DNA of 64,000 nt from Flavobacteriaceae bacterium GSB9 (GCA_022749295.1 CP062007.1:3191501-3255500), one strand, 5' to 3'. Positions 9,001 through 17,515 are shown, counted from the first letter of the stretch. Numbers and translations are program-made. Notes: generated by a model from the letters alone, not told the origin.

Positions 9001-11035
9001 TTTAAGAATCAAGTATTTGGATAAAGACAAAGAAATTGTAGACACGCAAACCGTTCCAGTGCCTTACATTTCTTCGGCAGATGGTGCTTGGGATACTGCT
9101 GCAACTTGGAACAATAATACTGATCAAATTCTTCCAAATTCGGTGAGTTTAGATGGGAGTACGGTTATTGACTGGAATATTGTTGAAATAAGCCACGATA
9201 TTACCTCGGGTAATCGTGATGTTTCGGTTTTGGGGTTAATTCAAACAGATGGGATATTAACCATTGCCGACCCAATAGATGCCCAAGATGAAACCAATTC
9301 GGGGCAGGCATTAACGGTAACCAACTATTTGGAAATTGATGGGGTAATTGATTTGGTTGGGGAATCCCAATTGGTGCAAACAGAAGGCAGTATTGTTGAT
9401 GCCGATAGCGGTGGCCATATAGAACGCGATCAGCAAGGCACGGCCAATGCCTTTAATTACAACTTTTGGTGCTCTTCGGTGGGGCCAATTACTGGCAATA
9501 TAACCACTAGGGGTACCGGGGTTTCTAGTTCGAATGCTAACCATACCATAGCTGGGGTTATGAATGATGGTTCCATTTCTGGGACATACCAGCCCCTTTT
9601 GTACAGTGTTTCCCCAACCGCCAGTGATGGTACGCCACCTCCCTCTGGTTTTGCAAAAACCATCAGTTCATACTGGTTGTATAAATTTTATGGACCGGCC
9701 GAGGATCAAAATGCATGGGAAAAAATAAGTGAAAACACAAGCCTGTTGCCAGGCGAGGGTTTTACCATGAAAGGTACTTCTGGTGAAGTTTCCATTTCTG
9801 AAGAACAAAATTACGTGTTTGTTGGTTTGCCCAATAACGGCGATATTACCTTGGCATTAGATAAATCTTCTGGCGAAGTGGAGCGGCTTGTTGGGAATCC
9901 TTATCCGTCAGCCCTAGATGTCACCGAGTTTATACTCGATAACTTGAGTGTTGCAGATGGAGGAAATAACCCTTCAGGAACCGTTTTTAACGGGGCGCTA
10001 TACTTTTGGGATCATTTTGGTGAGCAAAACTCACATGTGTTGAAAGCGTATGTTGGTGGTTATGCCACACGTAATTTAACAGGTGGTGCCGTGGCTATTT
10101 CCAACGATTATAGGATAAACGATAATTTGTCAACGGGTATAAAAGTGCCAGGCCCGTATGTGTCTGTAAACCAAGGTTTTTTTGTAAGTACGGTTTTAGA
10201 TGGTTTCGATAATGATAATGGTACACCGATTTTAACAGTTGATGGCGGCAGTATTGTGTTTAAAAATAGTCAACGGGTATATGCCGTTGAAGATGGTTCA
10301 TCATCGCTCTTTTTTAAATCGGAAAGGAAAAAGGAAAGTCGATTAGCCAAGATAACTCCAACTATTAAATTGATGTATGAGTCGCCATTAGGCTATCACA
10401 GGCAAATTGTGTTGGGGGCGAATCGTAGAGCCTCTTTAGGCTTCGATGTGGGCTATGATGCTTTTATGGCCGATGTTGCTGAAGAAGATATGTACTGGTA
10501 TTTTAGTGGTAAAAAGTTTGTAATTCAGGGTGTCGATAGATTTGAAAACACAAACGGATTCAACTTGGGGATAAAAGTGAAGCAATCGGGTATCGTTAAA
10601 ATTAAACTTGATGCTTTAGAAAATGTTGAGGAAAACTTAAAGGTTTACATAAAGGATAGGTTAACTGGAGAGGTTTTTGATATTAATGATAATACTTTTA
10701 AATTATTTTTAAGTCCTGGCGTTTATAACGATAGGTTTGCACTTGTTTTTCAAAATTCTATAAATAATTTAAGTTTAAATGTTGAAAAACAAAGTGCTTT
10801 AAATAAGGTTTCTATGTATTATAATGCCAAGCAGTCGACTTTAAATATCGTTAACCAAAGTGGTTTGCGTTTATTGGGTGTTAAGGTGTGCAATATTTTG
10901 GGGCAAGATGTTTTTGATTTAAAATTAAAATCTGGAAAAGACGAAATCATTCCCGTACATTTAAAACCTGGAGCACATATTGTTAAGGTGCATTCTGCAA
11001 ATGGAAGTGTCAGTAAAAAAATATGGGTTGAGTAG
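6086..11035 (+). CDS. Giant secreted LamG-domain protein with T9SS sorting domain
   Basis: Cell-surface or secreted protein of about 1649 residues exported by Sec and then the type IX secretion system. The ATG at 6086 is preferred because it starts a signal peptide ending near SNAQ; the frame is open to 5933 but that extension is Cys/Phe-rich and unlike a leader. In order: a choice-of-anchor/Ig-like region (about 170-275), a concanavalin-like region resembling DUF8202 proteins, with a QKIESYLAIKYGITLG motif (about 285-650), a LamG domain with a KWHQITFVY segment and a YVDG turn (about 770-925), further beta-rich repeats, and a type A sorting domain (about 1588-1649) with NILGQ and an LKPGAHIVKV segment. 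LamG domains often bind glycans or proteins, so adhesion is likely; ligand unknown. The upstream gap (5834-6085) shows no clear promoter. Confidence 0.85.
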   Translation: MQNSLTSQNLCFWFFILFYSVTCLSNAQDINVNVLGGTSVSDGATVFITAGNVITFRITNNRMDCDKVKIASISINNTIDFSLSTDKIPSNVDNDDCKGKTKYIDFVVTNISGNCGASTDINIEVKQDPDFVFSFSVNGNPEINLLGGSPSADILNGSTTTSAVNGTYFGIVDEGSTITRYYVIANTGSCPMEISSISSSSIDFVVPITPAPYVVLPDLVTPDFLTASVYAGSYVVLPVTFFAPIGGTGTLTSTISISNTANTTFTFNVSAEMFDFNIPGPGGITADFRLWLKSTRGITKDDVSNKLSKWADIGTNGKDAIQTASANQPTYLDNAASNINFNPVIEFQNDGSSISQYLYNADNGFYSHDIFIVMESDVDVSSSSGMTIFSGSISDIIAPENYVDDANDVTGVGLGDYTANLSGERLWYNQGSSTTNPYYVLLASSARAYDVAGIINVGNKSATVSDGMRILFNSIDDALSPTQTISTFENVGFIDTAPDPDITLGTPYNIGKNLNASMGNLNGRVAEIFTFAERVSDTDRQKIESYLAIKYGITLGASTEAQKNYINSFGTVIWDISANSGYNYHVAGIARDSISDLNQKQSKTLNVDNEVTVGLNGIFTTNSANVNEFENDGDFLVWGSNNLGYTASGSNTITISSGITTSLTRILRQWKIIESTEVTSDVGTVYISIPEDVFSGFALGADEEYALVVADSDSFNNSDIIDVIPLKPDGLGNLQTWYDFDGTKYFTFGKVSKLLENHSISIASGDFLVGEKNTNLNINDFTISSWVKADASQTSTRTIMAKGDKLQLRLNAAHQIEVVIEDTVTPRFTSTMALTDNKWHQITFVYNSGTIFIYVDGVLDKSEQNVVAPSPNYNHFSLGALYQDKDNIINPFLGKIDEVYVWNQGLTEEQVRYLMNQEIEKGTGDFVTGKVLPQASFSNEVATIPWSELKAYYDFNSFYGTTVEGHTDDRNFLRIKYLDKDKEIVDTQTVPVPYISSADGAWDTAATWNNNTDQILPNSVSLDGSTVIDWNIVEISHDITSGNRDVSVLGLIQTDGILTIADPIDAQDETNSGQALTVTNYLEIDGVIDLVGESQLVQTEGSIVDADSGGHIERDQQGTANAFNYNFWCSSVGPITGNITTRGTGVSSSNANHTIAGVMNDGSISGTYQPLLYSVSPTASDGTPPPSGFAKTISSYWLYKFYGPAEDQNAWEKISENTSLLPGEGFTMKGTSGEVSISEEQNYVFVGLPNNGDITLALDKSSGEVERLVGNPYPSALDVTEFILDNLSVADGGNNPSGTVFNGALYFWDHFGEQNSHVLKAYVGGYATRNLTGGAVAISNDYRINDNLSTGIKVPGPYVSVNQGFFVSTVLDGFDNDNGTPILTVDGGSIVFKNSQRVYAVEDGSSSLFFKSERKKESRLAKITPTIKLMYESPLGYHRQIVLGANRRASLGFDVGYDAFMADVAEEDMYWYFSGKKFVIQGVDRFENTNGFNLGIKVKQSGIVKIKLDALENVEENLKVYIKDRLTGEVFDINDNTFKLFLSPGVYNDRFALVFQNSINNLSLNVEKQSALNKVSMYYNAKQSTLNIVNQSGLRLLGVKVCNILGQDVFDLKLKSGKDEIIPVHLKPGAHIVKVHSANGSVSKKIWVE

Positions 11036-11135
11036 GTTGTTTGCTGATGAAATAAAAAACTTTTTAGGGCTTTTTATATTCTATTTGTAAAAAAAAAAGA
11101 ACTTGTTCAACGGTTACCATTGTTGCCTACCGTTT

Positions 11136-11445
11136 TTATTTAATTAGATAAGTGCGTTCTTCAATCTTTTCCTTTAAGCTTTTTATTTCATCGTCCTTGC
11201 TCATACCATTGTTTTGTTGCACTAAGGTACTGTATTTTCTTAACCAATAGACAATGGTTGTTCTAGGGACATCATATTTTTTGGAAGCTTGATTGTTAGA
11301 GATGTGCCTGGTTAGAATTTGTTCAACGACTAAAAGTTTGGTCTCTAAAGTTACTTTCTGGTAGCTTCTTTTTTCGCAGTGGTCTTTTTTTATTTTCATA
11401 AGTGACTATAATTAATGGTTTAATTTTTAGTCAACCTATTTCAGG
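11136..11445 (-). pseudogene. Remnant of an IS3-type transposase OrfA
   Basis: The open frame (11136-11399, 87 residues) reads as the N-terminal helix-turn-helix half of an IS3/IS911-type OrfA: a basic start, then NNQASKKYDVPRTTI and YWLRKY. The coiled-coil leader IKSLKEKIEE stops after ERTYLIK, where family members continue for tens of residues and are followed by an OrfB integrase. No DDE integrase is present. The bases just upstream of the start (to about 11445) look like the left end of the element, but no matching right end was found. It is therefore a truncated, presumably immobile relic between the giant secreted protein and another broken gene. Confidence 0.7.
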
Positions 11446-11472
11446 AAAGTTCAATTTTGTGCTCACTCCGTT

Positions 11473-12023
11473 TTTTTTAAATTGACTTAATAATATATCT
11501 TCACCATCAGGTTTTCCTTATGCATCAGCATCAGTCAGATGCCCGTCAATTTGGCTAACTCTTGTTAGTTTTTTCCTTGTCTGAAAACTAATTGTAATCC
11601 ATGTTCTTGTTCCCAATCACATTCGCAATTTATATCCAAATATATCTTGGTCTTGGTAAGGCCTTCTTGAAATGAGAATGCCAGTTGGGTGAGCAAAATC
11701 CCATATTTGATTTTTATCTTTTATATCCCAAAGATTTTGGTCAGCTTTATTAAACCTAACAGCATTAAGAAAGTCAAAGCAATTTTTATGCACGAGATTT
11801 GAAATTAAAAGTTTATCAACTTCTGACTTTTCTAAAAACAATTTTAGAGCTTCATCAGCTTCTCGGATAAATTCAGTGTCACTTTCTGGTTCTAAACCTA
11901 TAAAATTGATTTTAAGTTTTTTTTGTCAAAAAATGGAACTTTAATTGGTTCGCTTTCCCACCAATCTTCAAATTGTTTGTCTTGTTTTAAAACTCCTATT
12001 ATTTCACTTTTTATTGAAATCAT
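11473..12023 (-). pseudogene. Decayed DUF6985-like gene with two frameshifts and a stop
   Basis: Three consecutive frames on the minus strand join into one plausible protein. It starts at the ATG at 12023 (MISIKSEIIGVLKQDKQF...), must shift at an A8 tract (plus-strand T-run 11917-11924), continues through FLEKSEVDKLLISNL and WDFAHPTGI, shifts again near 11630, and continues as CDWEQEHGLQLVFRQGKK. It then meets TAA at 11518-11520 where DADA-x-GKPDG suggests an ancestral Tyr codon. I associate this sequence with DUF6985 from memory; function unknown. The relic is abutted by an IS remnant, which supports real decay. Confidence 0.65.
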
Positions 12024-12047
12024 ATTTCAGATTGTAGCCAACGTATG

Positions 12048-12113
12048 GCTAAACACAATGGTGTTTAGCTCCATTATATTTATCTCAAATAGATCTTAGT
12101 TGCTTACTAAGAT
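12048..12113. repeat. Two adjacent perfect hairpins, possible dispersed element
   Basis: First palindrome: gctaaacac/gtgtttagc, 9 bp with a 4-nt loop (12048-12069). Second: atcttagt/actaagat, 8 bp with a 5-nt loop (12093-12113). Neither has a T-run, so they are not ordinary terminators. They sit between the decayed DUF6985-like gene and pruA. The layout suggests a small REP-like or cassette-border element. The rest of the gap (12114-12218) is AT-rich and shows nothing else. Confidence 0.5.
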
Positions 12114-12218
12114 AACTGAAAAATATTACAACATAAAAAAGAGTTTTCAATAAAAACAGTTGCAAGATTTACAGCCTTTGTTTTCAATTTATAAAATAGT
12201 CTTTTTTTAAGAAATGGG

Positions 12219-13847
12219 CTACTCAGCCAAAAACGGATAACGATAATCTGTTGGTGGAATAAAAACTTCTTTTATTAGTCGTGGTGAAACCCAGCGCAAG
12301 AGGTTTTGCATACTTCCAGCTTTATCGTTGGTGCCCGATGCACGCGCGCCTCCAAACGGTTGGTGGCCAATTACGGCTCCAGTACATTTGTCGTTAATGT
12401 ATAAGTTGCCAACGTTGTCTCTTAAAGCTTCGGTGGCTTCCGCAATGGCGTACCGGTCGGTAGCAAAAATGGCTCCAGTCAATGCATAGTCGCTCGTTTC
12501 ATCGATTAGTTGCAAGGTTTCCGCGTAAGCGTTATCCTCGTAAACGTAAATGGTAACTATAGGGCCAAATAATTCTTTGCACATGGTAACGTACTTAGGA
12601 TTTCGGGTTACCATAACCGTGGGAGCAACAAAATACCCTTTGCTTTTATCGTAGGTGCCGCCGGCAATAATTTCTACTTCTTTGTCGGTTTTAGAGTTAT
12701 CAATGTATTTGGCCAGTTTATCGAAGGCTCTTTCGTGAATTACGGCGTTAATAAAATTCCCCATATCATTGGGTGCACCCATTTTAAAGGATTTTACATC
12801 GTTTAAAAGCTGTTGTTTTACATCGTTCCAAATGCTTTTGGGGATGTAGGCGCGTGATGCCGCGCTGCATTTTTGACCTTGAAACTCAAAAGCGCCTCTC
12901 GATAGGGCTGTGGTTACTTCTTTGGGTGCGGCCGAATGGTGGGCCAAAACAAAGCCTTTCCCTCCGGTTTCACCTACAATACGAGGATAGGTTTTATAGT
13001 GCGTAATGTTGTTGCCTATTTGTTTCCATAATTCTTTAAATACGGAGGTGGAACCTGTAAAATGTAGCCCAGAAAAATGGTGATTGGATAGTACCGTTTT
13101 GGTAATCATCTCGGGGTCACCAAACACAACGTTTATAACGCCTGGAGGCAACCCGGCTTTCTCCAAAACGTCAATAACAATTTTTGCCGAATAGACTTGG
13201 TTGTCACTCGGTTTCCAAATCACTACGTTGCCCATGAGAGCCATACAGGTGGGAAGGTTGGTAGCAATAGAAGTAAAATTGAACGGCGTAACGGCATAGG
13301 TGAAGCCTTCCAACGGACGGTATTCCATGCGGTTCCATGCAGCGTTGGTGCTTTCGGGCTGTTGTGTGTAAATATCCGTCATAAACTGCGCGTTAAAACG
13401 CAAGAAGTCTATGAGCTGGCAGGCCGCATCGGCTTCGCATTGAATAATGTTTTTCGACTGCCCCAACATGGTCGCGGCATTTATTTTGGCACGGTATGGG
13501 CCGGCAATCAATTCAGCTGCCTTTAAAAAAATGCCTGCACGGTGTTCCCAAGGTGTTCGGCTCCAAACTTTTCTGGCCTCTAGAGCGCTTGAAATAGCGT
13601 CTTCGATGTGCTCCTCTTCAGCCAAATAATACTGCCCAACAATATGTTGGTGTTCGTGGGGAGGCGTAATGGTTTGTGTGCGGGTGGTAGTAACATATTT
13701 GCCATTAATATACAGTGGTATGTAAATTTGGCTGTTATACATAGTTTCATAAGCTTCCAAAACAGCTTGGCGTTCGGGTGTACCGGGGGCGTAAGATTGT
13801 ATTGGCTCGTTTTTGGCGATTGGTACGTTAAAGAAACCTTCTCCCAT
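12219..13847 (-). CDS. pruA: L-glutamate gamma-semialdehyde (P5C) dehydrogenase
   Basis: Oxidises glutamate-5-semialdehyde (from Δ1-pyrroline-5-carboxylate) to glutamate with NAD+, the second step of proline catabolism. The 542-residue length matches monofunctional P5CDH (about 540). Aldehyde dehydrogenase landmarks are present: catalytic Cys327 in FEFQGQKCSAA, the general base Glu293 in VGETGGKG, Asn190 in TPFNFTS, and the cofactor FTGST segment. No PutA proline dehydrogenase domain is fused and no proline dehydrogenase gene is nearby. A TAGTTTTG -7-like element lies at 13896-13903 on the minus strand. Confidence 0.95.
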   Translation of the reverse strand: MGEGFFNVPIAKNEPIQSYAPGTPERQAVLEAYETMYNSQIYIPLYINGKYVTTTRTQTITPPHEHQHIVGQYYLAEEEHIEDAISSALEARKVWSRTPWEHRAGIFLKAAELIAGPYRAKINAATMLGQSKNIIQCEADAACQLIDFLRFNAQFMTDIYTQQPESTNAAWNRMEYRPLEGFTYAVTPFNFTSIATNLPTCMALMGNVVIWKPSDNQVYSAKIVIDVLEKAGLPPGVINVVFGDPEMITKTVLSNHHFSGLHFTGSTSVFKELWKQIGNNITHYKTYPRIVGETGGKGFVLAHHSAAPKEVTTALSRGAFEFQGQKCSAASRAYIPKSIWNDVKQQLLNDVKSFKMGAPNDMGNFINAVIHERAFDKLAKYIDNSKTDKEVEIIAGGTYDKSKGYFVAPTVMVTRNPKYVTMCKELFGPIVTIYVYEDNAYAETLQLIDETSDYALTGAIFATDRYAIAEATEALRDNVGNLYINDKCTGAVIGHQPFGGARASGTNDKAGSMQNLLRWVSPRLIKEVFIPPTDYRYPFLAE

Positions 13848-14003
13848 GATTTTTCAGTATTAAATTTTGGTATAAAAATACTTATCAAATGATAACAAAA
13901 CTAACGATTTTCGCATGATTTATATAATCCCGGTGTGTTAAACACTTATCGAAGTTTATTAATTTTTTGTAAGTTGCTCATCTGTTTTAAGACTACAGGT
14001 TTT

Positions 14004-14729
14004 ATGTGTACCGTAACCATTTTTCCATTAGAAAACAACGATTTTGTGTTAACCACAAATAGGGATGAGGCACCCGATAGAAACTCACTAGCACCCAGTT
14101 TTTATACATTTCAAGGTGCTAAACTGCTATTTCCAAAAGATGAGCAGTCTGGTGGAACATGGGTGGGGGTAAGTGAAAAAAAACGGGTGGTTTGTGTATT
14201 GAACGGCGGTTTTGAATACCATGAACGGCAATTAGAAAAAGGGAAAAGCCGAGGCCTTATAGCAAAAGATATTTTGGCCGCGGAAAATGCCTTTGAAACA
14301 ACAGCCATTTACGATTTAGAAAACGTAGAGCCATTTACTATGGTAATAGCCGATTGGAATACAGGCTTAAAATTTATTGAATGGGTTTGGGATGGCAAAA
14401 AAAAATACTTTAGAGATTTACCCATGGAAATAAAAATGTGGTCCTCTTCAACCTTATATTCTCCAAAAATGAAAGCAGAACGGTTACAATGGTTCGAAGA
14501 ATTTAAAAAGAATAATGCACTAAGTGCCGATACGCTTATTGCATTTCACAAAACTGCGGGCAATGGCAATAATGATTATGGCGTTATTATGGATCGTGGA
14601 TTTGTGAAAACTACCAGTATCACTCAAGTGGTTAAGCAAAAAAAGAAGGTGGAAATGGCTTATAAAAATCTTCAAAACAATAAGGCCTCTAAAGTACTGT
14701 TTAAACTTCCCGAAACTGTAAATGAATAA
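14004..14729 (+). CDS. NRDE-family (TANGO2-like) protein
   Basis: About 241 residues. The ATG at 14004 is chosen because family members begin MCT and carry the NRDE motif near residue 20, as here (MCTVTIFP... TTNRDEAPDR); the frame is open back to 13935. Cys2 is conserved in the family and suggests an N-terminal-nucleophile-like fold, though no enzymatic role is established. Further family features are the GGTWVGVS segment and a downstream NGGFEY. The 3' end overlaps the next gene by 8 nt, so the two are probably translationally coupled. Confidence 0.88.
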   Translation: MCTVTIFPLENNDFVLTTNRDEAPDRNSLAPSFYTFQGAKLLFPKDEQSGGTWVGVSEKKRVVCVLNGGFEYHERQLEKGKSRGLIAKDILAAENAFETTAIYDLENVEPFTMVIADWNTGLKFIEWVWDGKKKYFRDLPMEIKMWSSSTLYSPKMKAERLQWFEEFKKNNALSADTLIAFHKTAGNGNNDYGVIMDRGFVKTTSITQVVKQKKKVEMAYKNLQNNKASKVLFKLPETVNE

Positions 14730-15714
14730 TACCGGAATTATTTTAACCCTGGCCTACCCAGAAACCATTGTAATGGTTTCAAAGGAATGGTTTTCGCCTT
14801 TTTTGCGTTATGTGGGGATAGGTAAAAAAAACTACTTGCGTGCCGGCCATGCGGCATTGGTATTGATAAATAAGGAAACGGGTCTTTTAGAGTACCACGA
14901 TTTTGGTCGTTACATTACTCCCGAGCCAACAGGTCGTGTTCGCGGAAAAGATACCGACAACGAACTCGATTTTCCGCTCAAAGCTAATATCGAAAACGGT
15001 AAAATTTCTAATTTAGATGAAATTTTAAGGTTTTTAGCTACAAACCCAAAACTGACTCATGGCGACGGTAAACTAATAGCTTCAGTTTGCGATGCCGTAG
15101 ATTATAAAAAGGCAAGAGCGCACATTACCCAAATGCAAAATAAGCATTTTATTAGGTATGCAGCTTTTATAAAGAACGCCTGTAATTGCGCCCGTTTTGT
15201 TACCGATAGTTTAATAGCTTCTGTTACCGATAAAACGATAAAAAAGAAACTTGAAAAATCGAAATGGTTTACACCAAGTACGGTGGGGAATGTAGTGTTG
15301 GCCACTACCGAAAATCGTGTTTATGAAGTTTCGGAAAATGGTGTGATTTCAGAATTTAAAGAATCGCAAACTAGCGTAAATATACGGTGCTTTTTAGACC
15401 AACTAAAGAACCACGTACCAAATTTTGTTGGAACTTTAAAGCCTAAATTTGTTGATGGATTGCACGATAATGCCCAATGGTTATCGGGTATTGCGGCAGG
15501 TGCTTGGTTTGAATTATACCATAATGGACACACTGTAGAGTATCATTTTAAGCGTATTTCTCCATACGGGAATATAGATGTGCAAGATGTGTTTTGGATT
15601 GAAGATGAAGGGTTCGATTACTTTTCCGAATTTGAGTTTGTGCATTATTCAAACTGTAAATTTTTCCATGTTAAACAAAATGGTAAAGTATTTCGATTTA
15701 ATAGAAAGGAATAG
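14722..15714 (+). CDS. DUF6695-like protein, possible permuted papain-like hydrolase
   Basis: A 330-residue cytoplasmic protein with no signal peptide, matching my memory of the flavobacterial DUF6695 family. Its N-terminal half has an ordered His-then-Cys arrangement: His43 in RAGHAALVLI, His59 in EYHDFGR and Cys156 in NACNCARFV. That order resembles circularly permuted NlpC/P60 (LRAT-like) enzymes, whose NCEHF-type Cys motif follows the His. This is inference, not established. The C-terminal part (about 210-330) is beta-rich. It overlaps the NRDE gene by 8 nt. A weak 8-bp inverted repeat without T-run lies at 15715-15740. Confidence 0.65.
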   Translation: MNNTGIILTLAYPETIVMVSKEWFSPFLRYVGIGKKNYLRAGHAALVLINKETGLLEYHDFGRYITPEPTGRVRGKDTDNELDFPLKANIENGKISNLDEILRFLATNPKLTHGDGKLIASVCDAVDYKKARAHITQMQNKHFIRYAAFIKNACNCARFVTDSLIASVTDKTIKKKLEKSKWFTPSTVGNVVLATTENRVYEVSENGVISEFKESQTSVNIRCFLDQLKNHVPNFVGTLKPKFVDGLHDNAQWLSGIAAGAWFELYHNGHTVEYHFKRISPYGNIDVQDVFWIEDEGFDYFSEFEFVHYSNCKFFHVKQNGKVFRFNRKE

Positions 15715-15771
15715 TTTTACCATTTTGAAGATTGGTAAAAAAGAGTGATTGAGCCTTCTTTAGGGTGGCGG

Positions 15772-16158
15772 CTAATTTATAGCAAATGGCGCGCTGAGCT
15801 TAAAAGTAGGAATGGTTACCAAAAACTTTTTTGTAGTTGTGAAGTTTACCATACTGTAATGGCCTTGCATAGCGCCAAAAGGCGATGTTAGTAAGCACCC
15901 CGAAGTGTAGGTGTGCGATTCGCCAGGTTTTAAAACTGGTTTTTTACCAATAACGCCTTCGCCCGAAACGGTCTCAATGTTGTTGAGCGCATCCATAATT
16001 TCCCAGTGGCGTGCATTGAGTTGTACAGAATCTTTGCTTTGGTTTTCAATGGTTATGGTATAGCCAAAGGCGTACTGTATTTTATAATTTTTATAAAATG
16101 AGCCTTCGTAATTGGTTTCTACCGAAATTTTAATGCCTTTTGTAACTTGTTGAACCAT
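15772..16158 (-). CDS. apaG: ApaG domain protein
   Basis: A 128-residue single-domain ApaG (DUF525) protein with an Ig-like beta-sandwich. Landmarks: YAFGYTITIENQS, LNARHWEI, GEGVIGKKPVLKPGE, YTSGC and GAMQGHY. Mutants in enterobacteria show altered Co2+/Mg2+ phenotypes, but the biochemical role is unresolved. In proteobacteria it accompanies rsmA/apaH; here it stands upstream of, and on the same strand as, no obvious partner. Confidence 0.93.
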   Translation of the reverse strand: MVQQVTKGIKISVETNYEGSFYKNYKIQYAFGYTITIENQSKDSVQLNARHWEIMDALNNIETVSGEGVIGKKPVLKPGESHTYTSGCLLTSPFGAMQGHYSMVNFTTTKKFLVTIPTFKLSAPFAIN

Positions 16159-16264
16159 GTTAACTATTGATATACAAAGCGTTTTGGGGTGCTAAAATAA
16201 TTAAAATTAAGTTGATTTGATAAAATTTAACATCTATCGTTAAAATATTAGTTGAAATGAGCGA

Positions 16265-17515
16265 TTAGTTCGAGATATTAACCGAGTTGCCTTCACCAAT
16301 TCCGATAATTTGGTCGTAACGAGCGCCTAAATCTCTATAATAAACCAAAACTTTATAATTATTTTCAGTTTGGTAGAAATTTCCATCTATAAGGCCTTCG
16401 TCAATGCTACCGTCACCATTAACCACAACATACTTGTAATTATAAAACCCTTGTTTCAATAAAATGGGTTTTTTAAAAACGTTGTTGGTATCATCATACT
16501 CTAGTTTTGTAGACTCATCGATAACGTAATTGTTAAAATTTCCATAAACATGGATGTTTTTGCCAATTAGTTGTTCTTTCCCTTCCAACGAAAAATGTAC
16601 CCAAACATAATCAGCTTCAATGCTGGGGTTTTCAGCATCGATATTTAGAATAACGTAATTTCCGTTAATGTCGGGGTTGTAGGTGTACGGCCGGTTAGCA
16701 CGAACAATATTGGTGTAAAGGTGGTTGTGGTAAAGGTCTTTTAAATCGATAAACTGAATGCCGGTATTGGCCGCTCTAACATCTTTGTTTTCAAAGAAAA
16801 AATACTCGTTTCCACCCCAAAAACTGGTTTCGGTATCGTATTTGTAAATGAGCTGATTGCCTATAGTGTATTGTGGTTTTAAATTGGAAATAACATTGTG
16901 CAAATTGTTATTTTTAATAATCATGGCTTTTACGGTTTGTTTGGGATTGTTTAGCCGCATGCCCCGTGGGGTTATTACGATATCGACCCGTTGTTTTTCC
17001 TCGATATATTGTATGTCCCTTGAGCGTTTTATGCTTACGCCAACATTCGATTTGTCTTCATAAATCATAAACTTTCGTGAAAACACAAGCTCGCCACTGG
17101 TGTCGTAAATGGAGAGTAAATAGTTCCCTGATACTTTGAGTGCTTTGGTGAAACTATTAGGAATCGTCAATTTATAATGGGAGTAGATCTGATAAGTGTT
17201 ATATGAGTTTTCGTAATCGCGAATACGTTGGTTGTCGAAGCCATCCATAAATTCTGAACGTACCAAAACAGAAGGTGTCCAATCGTAGTTAAAGTGCTCG
17301 ATTTTATAATAAAAGTCGTCTTCATTCCCATTAAGAGCATCAAACTCTAAAACCAAGTACTCGCCTAGTTTCAGAATTGGCAATTGGGTTTCAGGTGTGT
17401 CGCCCTTAAAATTTATTGTTTTAATATAATCGGGCGGTACTGTTTCTTCTACTTGCGCAAACCCGCAAATAGATACAATAGTTGTAAACAAGCTGAATGT
17501 TAGGATGTCTTTCAT
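16265..17515 (-). CDS. Type IX secretion system plug protein (DUF5103-like)
   Basis: A 416-residue periplasmic/outer-membrane protein of the DUF5103 (T9SS plug) family. In T9SS work on Flavobacterium a protein of this family closes the periplasmic side of the giant SprA translocon. The N-terminus is a signal peptide (FSLFTTIVSICGFAQ). Family traits include the start VPPDYIKTINFKGD, YKIEHFNYDW, KFMIYE followed by Arg-rich strand sequence, and a beta-rich C-terminal domain with an NGDGSIDEGLIDG segment. No other T9SS structural gene is in the window, though substrates are (the giant LamG protein and the SGNH hydrolase). Confidence 0.85.
   Translation of the reverse strand: MKDILTFSLFTTIVSICGFAQVEETVPPDYIKTINFKGDTPETQLPILKLGEYLVLEFDALNGNEDDFYYKIEHFNYDWTPSVLVRSEFMDGFDNQRIRDYENSYNTYQIYSHYKLTIPNSFTKALKVSGNYLLSIYDTSGELVFSRKFMIYEDKSNVGVSIKRSRDIQYIEEKQRVDIVITPRGMRLNNPKQTVKAMIIKNNNLHNVISNLKPQYTIGNQLIYKYDTETSFWGGNEYFFFENKDVRAANTGIQFIDLKDLYHNHLYTNIVRANRPYTYNPDINGNYVILNIDAENPSIEADYVWVHFSLEGKEQLIGKNIHVYGNFNNYVIDESTKLEYDDTNNVFKKPILLKQGFYNYKYVVVNGDGSIDEGLIDGNFYQTENNYKVLVYYRDLGARYDQIIGIGEGNSVNISN

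Noticed and set aside
11100-11140. Terminator after the giant T9SS gene
   Set aside because: Only a 5-bp stem with a long loop before the T-run; too weak to annotate.
12030-12075. Possible integron attC site
   Set aside because: The palindrome and nearby gccaac recall attC, but the RYYYAAC/GTTRRRY core pair is not met and no integrase is in the window.
15715-15740. Terminator after the DUF6695-like gene
   Set aside because: 8-bp inverted repeat present, but made of A/T-rich bases and without a T-run on the relevant strand.
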